Shown: positions 7,550-15,121, counted from the first letter of the stretch. The stretch: 15,878 nt of DNA from JANXSD01 sp043758125 (GCA_043758125.1 JAYVOC010000254.1:1-15878); one strand, 5' to 3'. Program-made: numbers and translations. The notes: generated by a model from the sequence alone, not told the origin.

Positions 7550-7924
7550 ATGGACTTATTAAAATTAGCAGAGCAACAATTAATTGAGAAAAAAGTTTGG
7601 CCTGAATTCAAAGCTGGAGATACAGTTACTGTCTATTATAAAATTATTGAAGGTAACAAAGAGCGTGAGCAGCAGTTTCAAGGCGTAGTTTTACAACGTC
7701 GTGGCGAAGGTTCTACTGAAACTTTCACAGTACGCAAAATTTCAGGTGGAATAGGTGTTGAGCGTATCTTCCCTACAAACAGCCCTAAAATTACTCGACT
7801 TGATGTGAATAAGCGTGGTATCGTTCGTCGTGCGCGTATATTCTACTTACGCGATATGATTGGTAAGGCAGCACGTATCGAAGAGAAAAAATCTTATTCT
7901 TCAAAAACAGCTAAAGCTAAATAG
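7550..7924 (+). CDS. rplS: 50S ribosomal protein L19 (bL19)
   Basis: bL19 is a large-subunit protein near the interface with the 30S subunit. The 124-aa product shows the family along its whole length: VWPEFKAGDTVTVYYKI (17-33), REQQFQGVVLQRRGEGSTET, the signature FTVRKISGGIGVERIFP (59-75) and VRRARIFYLRDMIGKAARI. It ends in a short Lys/Ser/Ala-rich tail, and the length is typical. The frame is open further upstream, but only the ATG at 7550 gives the conserved N-terminus; the bases before it are the leader. It is flanked by its own promoter-like element and a strong terminator, so it is monocistronic here rather than in the rpsP-rimM-trmD-rplS operon found in many other bacteria. Confidence 0.97.
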   Translation: MDLLKLAEQQLIEKKVWPEFKAGDTVTVYYKIIEGNKEREQQFQGVVLQRRGEGSTETFTVRKISGGIGVERIFPTNSPKITRLDVNKRGIVRRARIFYLRDMIGKAARIEEKKSYSSKTAKAK

Positions 7925-7940
7925 GCTTATACAATATTTT

Positions 7941-7977
7941 AAAAGCCCTGAAGTCGTCGAACTTCAGGGCTTTTTTT
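7941..7977 (+). terminator. Rho-independent terminator of rplS
   Basis: A 14-bp perfect stem, AAAAGCCCTGAAGT (7941-7954) with ACTTCAGGGCTTTT (7961-7974), closes a 6-base loop and is followed by a T run to 7977. The A run on the left could let it act weakly in the other direction as well. It begins 16 bp after the rplS stop. Confidence 0.93.
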
Positions 7978-8072
7978 ATTGAAAACAATCTTAGAGTTTT
8001 CAACGAAGTACTATGTATATTTTTAAAAGAATTTATTATTTGATTTGAAATTTAATTGTAAATTTATAGTAC

Positions 8073-8588
8073 ATGAAAAATAATTGGCTCGTTTTATTTT
8101 TGATATCCGTGCTATTGCCATTATTTAGTAATGCACAGTTCTTTATCATATCAACAATACATCGTCCCGAAAATGATACGATGTCGGTATTCTCCATCAG
8201 TATTAGGAATACGTCGCGCGATAGTATGTTAGTATTACACAGCCAAGAAACGGAATCTCCACCTTTTATTAATAAGTATAGATTCGAAGTTAGAGGACAG
8301 GATACAACTATAATCTATTTTGGAAAATCATTAAATCCATTGATTCCAGAAACATACCGTGCAACGAAAACTATCGGACCAAGAAATACTATGGAAGTAT
8401 ATTTTTCAATTCCAAAATCTCAAATAAAAAAGAAAAAATCAGTGCTTATCTATTTTTCAATGATTAGCGAAAAATATTTAGAAGACTTTAATAAGTTAGA
8501 TCGAATGGAAAATAATGCAAACATCAAACGTTGCAGGAAACTCAAAGAACGTTTCGGAAGCGTTTATCATAAAGAAATTTATTATTAG
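8073..8588 (+). CDS. Hypothetical secreted or periplasmic protein, 171 aa
   Basis: Residues 1-21 form a clear signal peptide: Lys/Asn N-terminus, hydrophobic core LVLFLISVLLPLF, then SNAQ, a cleavage context typical of Bacteroidota exported proteins (cut after Ala21). The mature part (about 150 aa) alternates short hydrophobic and polar stretches (FSISIRNTSRDSMLVLHS, YRFEVRGQDTTIIYFG, NTMEVYFSIP), as expected for a small beta-sandwich. It ends in a basic helical tail (about 145-171). There is no lipoprotein Cys and no catalytic motif. I do not recognise the family. It is preceded by the rplS terminator and converges on the Smr gene with 5 bp between stops. An A+T-rich region with weak TTTG and TAAATTTA elements (8039-8066) may be its promoter. 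Confidence 0.7.
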   Translation: MKNNWLVLFLISVLLPLFSNAQFFIISTIHRPENDTMSVFSISIRNTSRDSMLVLHSQETESPPFINKYRFEVRGQDTTIIYFGKSLNPLIPETYRATKTIGPRNTMEVYFSIPKSQIKKKKSVLIYFSMISEKYLEDFNKLDRMENNANIKRCRKLKERFGSVYHKEIYY

Positions 8589-8593
8589 GAGTT

Positions 8594-9640
8594 TTATCTA
8601 AGTAACACTTCAGTGGCTCCAGCACCAAAACGATCATAAGCTCCATCTCTATAATTTAATTTTAGTGTTTTCAATTCTGATCGTATCGAATTTTTTAAGC
8701 GCCCATTTCCAACACCATGAATGAAAATAATTTTCACAGAACGCTTATACATCGCATTGTCTAATTCCTTTCTGAAATGTCGTAATTGTATATCAATCAT
8801 TTCAGCCGCACTCATTCCTGCAGGATCATCAATCAATTCTTCAATATGTAAGTCAACCTCCAAAGAAGATCCAGAAAGTCCAAAATCCTTTAAACTAGTA
8901 TCCGCTTTTTTGTGAAGTGAATTAGCAACTGCGGGCTTAGAATTTTTTCGATCATCAGTATAATCTTCCTTATACTTCTCAAATAATTCATTCAAATCAG
9001 GTTCTGCATCAATCGAAAAATTAATTAGTGTATTTACAAGTGCAAATGAATAAGGCGATGCAAGTTTCGGATAATGTTGAGTTATTGTTGGTAATTCAAT
9101 TTTAAATTCCTTATTTATACGAGGCAATTCTTGATGCAATCCCTTCTTATGGAATAATAATTGAATTTGTAAATGGTCGATATCAATAATAGCATCACGC
9201 AGAATCGTACTCATTAAAACAGTTTTATTTTTTTCAAGATATCCAGCTGCAATCCCTTCAGGCATTTTACTTTTAAAAGATGAAAATGCATATAATACAT
9301 CCGAATCACTACCATTCACTAACCAATAATCAATCTTTCCAGAAAGCACTTTTCCATTATCTGGAAGTGTTATCAATGCAACTGTACCTAACAATGAATA
9401 GACATTTATTAAATCAATTGGCGGCACTTCTTTTACTAAATTTTCTTCACCAATATCATTTTTCTTATCTGATTTTTTTTGTTGAGTATCCTTGATTTTT
9501 ACTAATTCTGATGCTGTAGCATCCAAGGTAAATCCATCTTCAATTTCAACAACACAAATGCCATTTGCTTTTATCGCAACAATAAATCCGTCTTGCTTCT
9601 CATTAATAAAAGAAACTTTATCTCCTGCTTGAAAATCCAT
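8594..9640 (-). CDS. DUF2027 and Smr domain protein
   Basis: This 348-aa protein combines a Bacteroidota-specific region with a C-terminal Smr domain. Residues 1-50 form a small beta-barrel-like module (FQAGDKVSFINEKQDGFIV). After a charged linker, the DUF2027 core spans about 75-215. Another charged, disordered linker follows (215-255). The Smr domain (260-348) has the VDLHIEEL motif (262-269), FIHGVGNGRLK (306-316) and the terminal FGAGATEVLL. Smr domains in MutS2 and related proteins are nicking nucleases or bind nucleic acids; recent work ties several to RNA and ribosome rescue. Here there is no MutS ATPase part, so it is not MutS2. It starts 17 bp after the pyrophosphatase stop, so the two are probably cotranscribed. 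Substrate unknown. Confidence 0.9.
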   Translation of the reverse strand: MDFQAGDKVSFINEKQDGFIVAIKANGICVVEIEDGFTLDATASELVKIKDTQQKKSDKKNDIGEENLVKEVPPIDLINVYSLLGTVALITLPDNGKVLSGKIDYWLVNGSDSDVLYAFSSFKSKMPEGIAAGYLEKNKTVLMSTILRDAIIDIDHLQIQLLFHKKGLHQELPRINKEFKIELPTITQHYPKLASPYSFALVNTLINFSIDAEPDLNELFEKYKEDYTDDRKNSKPAVANSLHKKADTSLKDFGLSGSSLEVDLHIEELIDDPAGMSAAEMIDIQLRHFRKELDNAMYKRSVKIIFIHGVGNGRLKNSIRSELKTLKLNYRDGAYDRFGAGATEVLLR

Positions 9641-9657
9641 TGTGGAATTTATTTAAA

Positions 9658-10203
9658 CTATTTTATTTTATCCTTACCAAAAGTTTCTTTATACAATTGG
9701 ATTGCCTCCTGAATAATTTCAAGTGCTTTATCTCTTGAATAAAACTCTTTCACTTCAACTTCTTTATGCTCAAGTAATTTATAATCTTCAAAAAATCGTT
9801 TCATTTCTAATGTCGTATGAGGAGGCAATTCCGAAAGATCATTAATGTAATTGAAACCAATATCGTTATTGGCAACAGCAATAATTTTGTCATCTGTTTC
9901 ACCTTGATCAACCATACGCATCACTCCAATAACTTTCGCTTCTAACAAACATAAGTGTGGTAATTCTACAGATGTAAAAACTAAAATATCTAAAGGATCA
10001 TGATCTCCACAATATGTTTGAGGAATAAATCCATAGTTAGCAGGATAATGTACTGATGAAAATAATACGCGATCTAATTTTATTAATCCACTCTCTTTAT
10101 CTATCTCAAATTTCCCTTGACTGCCTTTGGGAATTTCAATAATTGCATTCACAATACTTGGTGAATTTTTTCCTGGATTTATATCATGCCATGGATTTGC
10201 CAT
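9658..10203 (-). CDS. ppa: Soluble inorganic pyrophosphatase (family I)
   Basis: It hydrolyses pyrophosphate to two phosphates in the cytosol, pulling forward nucleic-acid, protein and lipid synthesis. The 181-aa length fits bacterial family I enzymes. Active-site residues align with the E. coli enzyme: Lys31 (GKFEIDK), Arg45, Tyr57 (YPANYGFIP), the metal-binding signature with Asp67, Asp69 and Asp72 (CGDHDPLDILV), Asp99 and Asp104 with Lys106 (MVDQGETDDKIIAV), and Tyr141-Lys142. No key residue is missing. The ATG at 10201-10203 gives the usual short N-terminus. It lies 71 bp after the DinB-like gene and 17 bp before the Smr gene on the same strand. Confidence 0.96.
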   Translation of the reverse strand: MANPWHDINPGKNSPSIVNAIIEIPKGSQGKFEIDKESGLIKLDRVLFSSVHYPANYGFIPQTYCGDHDPLDILVFTSVELPHLCLLEAKVIGVMRMVDQGETDDKIIAVANNDIGFNYINDLSELPPHTTLEMKRFFEDYKLLEHKEVEVKEFYSRDKALEIIQEAIQLYKETFGKDKIK

Positions 10204-10274
10204 CTCTCTTTTAATTTTATTTTATTTCATAATAAAAAGCAACACAACATTACCCATTATTTTTCAAACTTTTT

Positions 10275-10778
10275 TTACATGCTACCTTCATCAGCACTTG
10301 ATCCATAAATCGCAGGAACAGGAAGGTTTAATAGGCGAAGATAAACGCCCAACTGTGCACGGTGATGAATGTTATGACTTATTACGAAGCTACGTAATAC
10401 TGCTATTCTAGGCATGGTGAAATAAATTGTCTCTCCATTACGCATGGTCCAATCCCCAAATAAAAGTTCATCGGTAGCATTAGAAAGTAAATCCAAACCC
10501 TTATCAAGATTTTCATCAAAATACTGTAATAATTCAGCAGTAGTTTGAACGTTCCTTGCAGGTTCACTAGGTTTTGAAAAATCTAGTACATCAGTTGTTA
10601 AGGTGATTGAAATCCAACTAGGAATATGTGCAAGATGCTTCGCAAGTTTTCCTAATTCCATTGATTTCTCATGTGGTTTCCAAGTAGGATTTTCAGCAAA
10701 GGGAACACGTGACAATGTTATACGTGTATGTGGCATTTCTTGCTTTAATTCTGCAAGAAGTAATTTGTTCAATGACAT
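10275..10778 (-). CDS. DinB-like four-helix-bundle protein
   Basis: This 167-aa protein matches the DinB/YfiT-type metal-binding fold. Characteristic histidines are present: His48/His51 in the second-helix motif (LAKHLAHIPSW) and His135/His138/His139 near the C-terminus (SHNIHHRAQLGVYLRLL). These would form the metal site. The helices are separated by a Ser/Pro-rich loop (66-80), and the protein ends PAIYGSSADEG, a conserved tail in DinB-family proteins that I recall from Bacteroidota. Some relatives are thiol-dependent transferases, but the substrate is unknown for most. It starts 10 bp after the dehydrogenase stop, so the two are an operon pair. The name does not imply a DNA-polymerase role. 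Confidence 0.88.
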   Translation of the reverse strand: MSLNKLLLAELKQEMPHTRITLSRVPFAENPTWKPHEKSMELGKLAKHLAHIPSWISITLTTDVLDFSKPSEPARNVQTTAELLQYFDENLDKGLDLLSNATDELLFGDWTMRNGETIYFTMPRIAVLRSFVISHNIHHRAQLGVYLRLLNLPVPAIYGSSADEGSM

Positions 10779-10788
10779 ATTATATTTT

Positions 10789-11679
10789 CTATTTTTTAAA
10801 ATTTTCTGCTACAATTAAATCTTTAACACCCTTCGTATATTGATAAAATCCTTGTCCCGTTTTAACTCCTAAATTTCCCGAAGCAACCATATTTAAAAGT
10901 AATGGACATGGTGCATATTTCGGATTACCAAAGCCATCTTGTAATACTCTTAAAATACTTAAGCAAGTATCTAAACCAATAAAATCTGCCAATTGCAATG
11001 GTCCCATTGGATGCGCCATTCCCAATTTCATAACGGTATCAATTTCATAAACACCAGCAACATTTTCATATAGCGAATAGATAGCTTCATTAATCATTGG
11101 CATCAGTATCCTATTCGCAATAAAGCCTGGATAATCATTCACTTCTACTGGTACTTTTCCTAATTTTTCAGATATCTCGAATATTGTTTTCGTTACTTCA
11201 TCCGAAGTACGATAACCGCGAATTATTTCTACCAATTTCATTATCGGAACTGGATTCATAAAATGCATTCCAATAACTTTATCGCCACGCTTTGTTGCAG
11301 CAGCAATTTTTGTAATGGAAATAGAAGAAGTGTTAGATGCAAGTATACATTCTGCTTTGGTGGAATTATCTAAATCAGCAAATATTTTAAGCTTTAAATC
11401 TAAATTTTCGGTGGCAGCTTCCACTACTAAATCTGCATTTGAAACGGCAACTTTTAAATCAATATTAGTTTTTAGATTTGATAAAGTTGATGCCTTAATT
11501 TCTTCTGTTATATTTCCTTTGGCTAATTGACGATCAAGATTTCCAATTATTGTTTGCATGGCTTTATCTAAAGCATCTTGTCGTATATCGATAAGCGTTA
11601 CTGAAAATCCATTTTGTGCAAATACATGAGCAATGCCATTACCCATTTGTCCTGATCCAATGATGGCAATATTTTTCAT
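10789..11679 (-). CDS. 3-hydroxyacyl-CoA dehydrogenase (3-hydroxybutyryl-CoA dehydrogenase type)
   Basis: It catalyses the NAD(P)-dependent interconversion of 3-hydroxyacyl-CoA and 3-oxoacyl-CoA, in beta-oxidation or short-chain acyl-CoA metabolism. The 296-aa form starts at the ATG at 11677-11679, which puts the Rossmann motif AIIGSGQMGNGIAHVFA at the expected position. A longer frame back to a TTG at 11715 adds 12 unrelated residues. Catalytic residues are visible: Ser117 (SNTSS), His139 (GMHFMNPVP), Glu151 and Asn189 (PGFIANRI). The C-terminal domain shows GMAHPMGPLQLADFIGLD and GVKTGQGFY. This is the stand-alone short form without a fused hydratase. It leads a unit with the DinB-like gene (10-bp gap). 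Natural substrate length cannot be told. Confidence 0.94.
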   Translation of the reverse strand: MKNIAIIGSGQMGNGIAHVFAQNGFSVTLIDIRQDALDKAMQTIIGNLDRQLAKGNITEEIKASTLSNLKTNIDLKVAVSNADLVVEAATENLDLKLKIFADLDNSTKAECILASNTSSISITKIAAATKRGDKVIGMHFMNPVPIMKLVEIIRGYRTSDEVTKTIFEISEKLGKVPVEVNDYPGFIANRILMPMINEAIYSLYENVAGVYEIDTVMKLGMAHPMGPLQLADFIGLDTCLSILRVLQDGFGNPKYAPCPLLLNMVASGNLGVKTGQGFYQYTKGVKDLIVAENFKK

Positions 11680-11758
11680 TTTATGAATACTTTGTTTATT
11701 CGGTAAAACTACCAAATACCAATTAATAAAATGACTTGAATACTAGATTCCTTTTGAT

Positions 11759-12388
11759 TTAAAGGGTAAATAAAAATGTAAAAAACAATACAATCCAGAG
11801 CGCATCGATAAAATGCCAATAGCTATTAAATAAATCGATTCTTACTAATTCATAACTATTCGAAAAAAATACTAAAGCCTTGATTGGGTCATTCCAATTA
11901 TCAAAAGCTTTCAAGCTTAAATACAAAAGAAAAAACAATCCACCAACTACATGTAAAAAATGTAATCCAGTGATCACAAATATAAATGCACATCCAATAT
12001 TTCCATCAATAAAATTACCACTATCATACAACTGTACCCAACCATAAACCTGTAAAATCGCAAATGAAATTCCTAATAATAATGTGGTAGAAAGTGAAAG
12101 TAGAAATGTTTTAGATTGATCATCTTTAAATGCCTTCAAACTATGTGTTAAAGAATAACTACTCAGAAGCATAATTATCGTACTAACAATAAATGGCTTA
12201 GGCATTACAAATTTTATCGATGTATTGTTATGATTATACCAGATCACATACATAAATACGAGCGATAAAAATAAAACACTACTACCAATCAATGAAAAAA
12301 ATAAATAGGTTTTATAGGGATGCTGCCTTTCAGAAACCTCTTGTTCCCCATGTAAATTGGATTCCTTTCTCGTATTACGATCGCTCAT
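11759..12388 (-). CDS. Heme-copper oxidase subunit III (CoxC/CtaE-like)
   Basis: This 209-aa protein is a subunit III of a haem-copper terminal oxidase, which stabilises subunit I in the inner membrane. Five membrane helices are predicted (about 27-50, 65-84, 97-117, 131-158, 190-208), as in the short five-helix form. Family motifs are GLHFLHVVGGL (141-151) with the two His, the Glu180-containing segment after helix 4, and the terminal YWHFIDALWIVLF (190-202). Residues 1-25 are a hydrophilic cytoplasmic leader. No subunit I, II or IV gene lies next to it, so it is an orphan here and may serve an oxidase encoded elsewhere. It could be a cytochrome c or quinol oxidase subunit; sequence alone does not separate them. 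It is divergent from the alkane monooxygenase gene. Confidence 0.87.
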   Translation of the reverse strand: MSDRNTRKESNLHGEQEVSERQHPYKTYLFFSLIGSSVLFLSLVFMYVIWYNHNNTSIKFVMPKPFIVSTIIMLLSSYSLTHSLKAFKDDQSKTFLLSLSTTLLLGISFAILQVYGWVQLYDSGNFIDGNIGCAFIFVITGLHFLHVVGGLFFLLYLSLKAFDNWNDPIKALVFFSNSYELVRIDLFNSYWHFIDALWIVLFFTFLFTL

Positions 12389-12490
12389 TCCGTCAATGTT
12401 TCATTCAATTTACCAAATTTACAAATAACAAAGCTATTTTCAATTTTATTTTTTAAAAATATTTATTACGTATATCGAAATAACTTTTAG

Positions 12491-12518
12491 TTGTTTATTT
12501 ATGTTTTGATTATCTTTA
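12491..12518 (+). promoter_or_regulatory. Candidate promoter of the alkane monooxygenase gene
   Basis: TTG (12491-12493), 17 bases, then TATCTTTA (12511-12518), one mismatch from TAnnTTTG. The start point would be about 12525, leaving a very short leader before the ATG at 12535. No inverted repeat suggesting an operator is obvious in 12389-12534. Confidence 0.5.
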
Positions 12519-12534
12519 GCAGTCGAATAAAACT

Positions 12535-13602
12535 ATGAAAATCTGGCGCTCATTAAAATATCTAGTTGCGTTTACAACTCCATTATTAGTATGGAAATCA
12601 TTTTCATGGGAAGAAAATATGACCTTTTTACCTCTTATTTATGCCTTTGCAATAATTCCAATTCTTGAGTTAGTTTTAAAGCCCGATCCTAGTAATATTT
12701 CAGAGGCTGACGAGGAAATAGTTTCCAAAGATCCATTCTATAACATACTACTTTATCTTACAGTACCTATTCAATATTTTATTCTTTGGGTATTCCTTAA
12801 CAGAGTAGCCTCAGGTGGCTATTATACCTATGAACTTGTCGGTTATACCCTAAGTATGGGAATTATGTGCGGTATCTATGGAATAAATATAGCTCATGAA
12901 TTAGGACATCGTAAAAGCTGGTACGAAAAAACAATGTCAAAGTCTTTATTGTTATCATCACTTTATATGCATTTTCATATTGAACATAATAGAGGTCATC
13001 ACAAAAGAGTAGGTACCATTGAAGATCCTGCAACATCCCGACGAGGTGAATCAGTGTATAGTTTTTGGTTGCGTTCTATTTGGTTTGGATATTGGTCAGC
13101 ATGGAATATCGAGCGCAAACGATTAAAGCAAAATAAGCTATCGTTTATTTCTATACACAACGAAATGATCGTTTATCACCTATTGGAAATTACGCTACTC
13201 ATTTCCATTTATCAAGTATTTGGTGGGCTCTCGATGATCTGCTTTATTGCTGCGGCAATTATTGGAATTCTTCTTTTAGAAACTGTAAATTATATTGAAC
13301 ATTATGGTTTGAAAAGAAAAAAATCTGATACTGGATACGAACGAGTAATGCATGCTCATTCCTGGAATTCTGATCATGTTTTAGGACGTTTGATGCTATT
13401 TGAATTGTCACGCCATAGTGATCATCACCAAAAAGCCAGTAAGCATTACCAACTTTTAAAACATTGGGATGATAGTCCGCAAATGCCAACTGGGTACCCA
13501 GGTATGATGATCTTATCTTTAATTCCGCCACTTTGGTTTTATGTTATGCATAAAGAAATTGATAAGCATTCCGAAAAATTTATACCAGAAATTACTAGTT
13601 GA
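12535..13602 (+). CDS. alkB: Alkane 1-monooxygenase, integral-membrane di-iron (AlkB type)
   Basis: AlkB inserts one oxygen atom at the terminal carbon of alkanes in the inner membrane, taking electrons from rubredoxin. The 355-aa protein has several membrane helices (about 11-24, 30-48, 72-90, 100-118, 210-232, 234-250, 322-338). All di-iron ligand motifs are intact: HELGHR (121-126), EHNRGHHKRV (150-159), NYIEHYGL (252-259, the HYG motif that separates AlkB from other membrane hydroxylases and desaturases) and SRHSDHHQKASKHYQLL (292-308). Length is slightly shorter than the approximately 400-aa Pseudomonas enzyme. No rubredoxin, rubredoxin reductase or regulator is adjacent, so electron donors must come from elsewhere. 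The substrate could also be a fatty acid or terpene. The start codon is the first in the frame. Confidence 0.93.
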   Translation: MKIWRSLKYLVAFTTPLLVWKSFSWEENMTFLPLIYAFAIIPILELVLKPDPSNISEADEEIVSKDPFYNILLYLTVPIQYFILWVFLNRVASGGYYTYELVGYTLSMGIMCGIYGINIAHELGHRKSWYEKTMSKSLLLSSLYMHFHIEHNRGHHKRVGTIEDPATSRRGESVYSFWLRSIWFGYWSAWNIERKRLKQNKLSFISIHNEMIVYHLLEITLLISIYQVFGGLSMICFIAAAIIGILLLETVNYIEHYGLKRKKSDTGYERVMHAHSWNSDHVLGRLMLFELSRHSDHHQKASKHYQLLKHWDDSPQMPTGYPGMMILSLIPPLWFYVMHKEIDKHSEKFIPEITS

Positions 13603-14018
13603 TTCTTCAATTTTTTTTTGATTAGTATGCCGTAAACAGAGAAAGAAAAATTGAGTTCCAAGTGTATTAAAAAAAAAAATTCTTTCTATTTTGATTTTTG
13701 ATTAATAAATAATCGTTATCCAATTTTATTTTGTCACTTTCTTTTATGGATGATTTACATATTTTTAGAATGTATCCATAAGCTCACAAACGTTCGGTTG
13801 GTGTGCAAAAGAAAGTAACCAAAGAAAAGCCCACCAACGAAAACCAAGCGATCATTCATCATAGTGCAACTATTTTTCATCATTAAGAAAAGCCCAAATC
13901 TGCATTTTGCAGACTAAAATTACATAATCAGAGCCACCCGATCCTGAAGGGACATAGAAATAAAAATTTTAAAAAAAAATTAGATTTTAATTTACTTAAG
14001 AAAGATTATTTTTCAAAA
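13603..14018. other. 416-bp gene-free stretch
   Basis: No ORF of note lies here. The left part (13603-13732) is a very A+T-rich run with poly-T and poly-A tracts and no clear hairpin terminator after alkB. The middle (13733-13945) is less A+T-rich and contains inverted and direct repeats (separate entry). The right part is again A/T homopolymers, ending at the stop of the ABM-domain gene at 14019. Confidence 0.8.
13733..13913. repeat. Structured intergenic element with inverted and direct repeats
   Basis: Arms GTCACTTTCTTTTA (13733-13746) and CAAAAGAAAGTAAC (13806-13819) are complementary at 12 of 14 positions. GTTGGTG (13797-13803) pairs with CACCAAC (13832-13838). AAGAAAAGCCCA occurs twice in direct orientation (13822-13833 and 13885-13896). 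TCTGCA (13899-13904) and TGCAGA (13908-13913) form a 3-base-loop hairpin. From memory, similar AAAGAAAGTAACCAAAGAAAA stretches recur between genes in Bacteroidota genomes. It may be a decayed mobile or palindromic repeat; no target duplication is evident. Confidence 0.5.
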
Positions 14019-14309
14019 TTAAAAACTTACTTTCTCCATCGAAAATGCCATAGGTGATGCTGCAAATAATGGCTTTACTTTTGCCCATGTAGTTCTAAAT
14101 AATTCCGAATTTCTATAATTTGCCAAATCTTCAGCGCTACTCCAATTGCTATAAGTTATCATAACATTGTTTTCATCGTAATCATGATAAAGCATCAAAC
14201 CCGAACACCCATTAAATGCACTAATTTTCGGAAACGATTCACTAAAAAGTAATTTGAAATCTGCTACTTTGTCGGGAAAAATTGTAAGTCGTACTATTCG
14301 TGTTATCAT
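14019..14309 (-). CDS. Antibiotic-biosynthesis-monooxygenase (ABM) fold protein, 96 aa
   Basis: This small protein has the dimeric alpha+beta-barrel (ABM) pattern: first strand ITRIVRLTIFPDKVADF, central GCSGLMLYHDYDENNVMITYSNWSSAEDLANYRNS and a final strand after a helix (FRTTWAKVKPLF). Relatives include quinol monooxygenases, heme-degrading enzymes and many of unknown function. The W-S/E-D-L-x-x-Y-x-x-S pattern at about 56-68 is typical. No cofactor ligand is certain. Its ATG overlaps the TGA of the DUF62 gene by 4 bp (ATGA), so the two are coupled and may act together, though no shared pathway is known to me. Confidence 0.82.
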   Translation of the reverse strand: MITRIVRLTIFPDKVADFKLLFSESFPKISAFNGCSGLMLYHDYDENNVMITYSNWSSAEDLANYRNSELFRTTWAKVKPLFAASPMAFSMEKVSF

Positions 14310-15079
14310 TTAAATTCAATTCGAATATTATCATTAAGTTTTAGACCCAATAATTTGCTAGCACTATCTTGATTGATGGCAATTTCTAAATATCCTGCCG
14401 CATTAAAAACTGCAACCATTCCTCCAGGTTCTACCTGATTGTATTGTTCTTTAATCTCATCCAACGAATGTTGTAATTTTCGAGTAACAATTTCAAACTT
14501 CCGATCTTTACGTTGCGCTATAAAAAGATGCTTCTGAATATTCGTAACAACATTTCCAAAATCATCAATATATAATACGACTCCACGAATTACTTCTTCC
14601 TCAATTACTGGTCTGAATATCGATTTTTCCTCAAATACACTCGGACGAGGTCCCAATTCGTAAACATTATTTCCTGTTAAAAGATGAGTACATGCATGTG
14701 CTACTGTTTCTAAATCATACCCAGGATTTGCTTGATCTACTGTTGAAACGATAACCATATCAACAGGTGTTTCATCAAAAATCAATGAAAATAATCCATC
14801 ATTCACACCAATAAAATAATATCCATCCTTTTTAATTGCTAATAAATCAGCAACATTTGCAGTATAGGAATTTACTCCTATAAAATGTACCGTACCTGGA
14901 GGAAATTTCATGTAAGTACTTCTGAAAATAAAAGCAGCTTGTTGAATATTATGTCGTGAAACGTGATGCGATATATCAATTAAAGTAATATCTGGCATCG
15001 AACTATATAAAAGTCCCTTTAATGAACCCACGAAGTGATCGCGAGAACCCCAGTCAGTAGTTAAGGTTAAGAATGGCAT
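14306..15079 (-). CDS. DUF62 family (SAM hydroxide adenosyltransferase-like), catalytic triad not conserved
   Basis: Family members hydrolyse S-adenosylmethionine to adenosine and methionine; the fluorinase and chlorinase are relatives. The 257-aa protein has both domains. The N-terminal domain has TLTTDWGSRDHFVGSLKG (5-22), DISHHVSRHNIQQAAFI (35-51), FPPGTVHFIGVN and YYFIGVNDGLFSL. The C-terminal domain has VLYIDDFGNVVTNI (168-181) and EPGGMVAVFNAAGYLEIA. By eye the usual DPGVGxxR motif, with the catalytic Asp and Arg, is replaced by GVNSYTANVA (68-77), and no His is at the expected HGRD position (NPGYD, 118-122). I recall other Bacteroidota members lacking DPGVGxxR too, so it may be a distinct subfamily. 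The stop overlaps the ABM gene. Chlorinase/fluorinase naming is not justified. Confidence 0.85.
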   Translation of the reverse strand: MPFLTLTTDWGSRDHFVGSLKGLLYSSMPDITLIDISHHVSRHNIQQAAFIFRSTYMKFPPGTVHFIGVNSYTANVADLLAIKKDGYYFIGVNDGLFSLIFDETPVDMVIVSTVDQANPGYDLETVAHACTHLLTGNNVYELGPRPSVFEEKSIFRPVIEEEVIRGVVLYIDDFGNVVTNIQKHLFIAQRKDRKFEIVTRKLQHSLDEIKEQYNQVEPGGMVAVFNAAGYLEIAINQDSASKLLGLKLNDNIRIEFK

Positions 15080-15087
15080 TTCGAGTC

Positions 15088-15121
15088 CAAAAATACTTTA
15101 AAAACACTACTAGTTTTCAAA
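15088..15121 (-). promoter_or_regulatory. Candidate promoter of the DUF62-ABM operon
   Basis: On the minus strand TTTG (15118-15121) is followed after 22 bases by TATTTTTG (15088-15095), a perfect TAnnTTTG match. Transcription would start within a few bases of the ATG at 15079, predicting a leaderless or nearly leaderless mRNA. Confidence 0.45.

Noticed and set aside
10127..10411. 94-aa plus-strand frame across the ppa/DinB gap
   Set aside because: It runs antisense to the conserved N-terminus of pyrophosphatase and the C-terminus of the DinB-like gene; no promoter or family signal.
11680..11715. Upstream TTG start for the 3-hydroxyacyl-CoA dehydrogenase
   Set aside because: The Rossmann fold normally begins within a few residues of the start, which the ATG at 11679 gives.
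13259..13531. 90-aa minus-strand frame within alkB
   Set aside because: It lies opposite the conserved HYG and third histidine motifs of alkB and has no recognisable features of its own.
14306..15079. Naming the DUF62 protein as a fluorinase or chlorinase
   Set aside because: Halogenase-specific features cannot be seen and the family's usual catalytic residues are missing; the name would be annotation transfer only.
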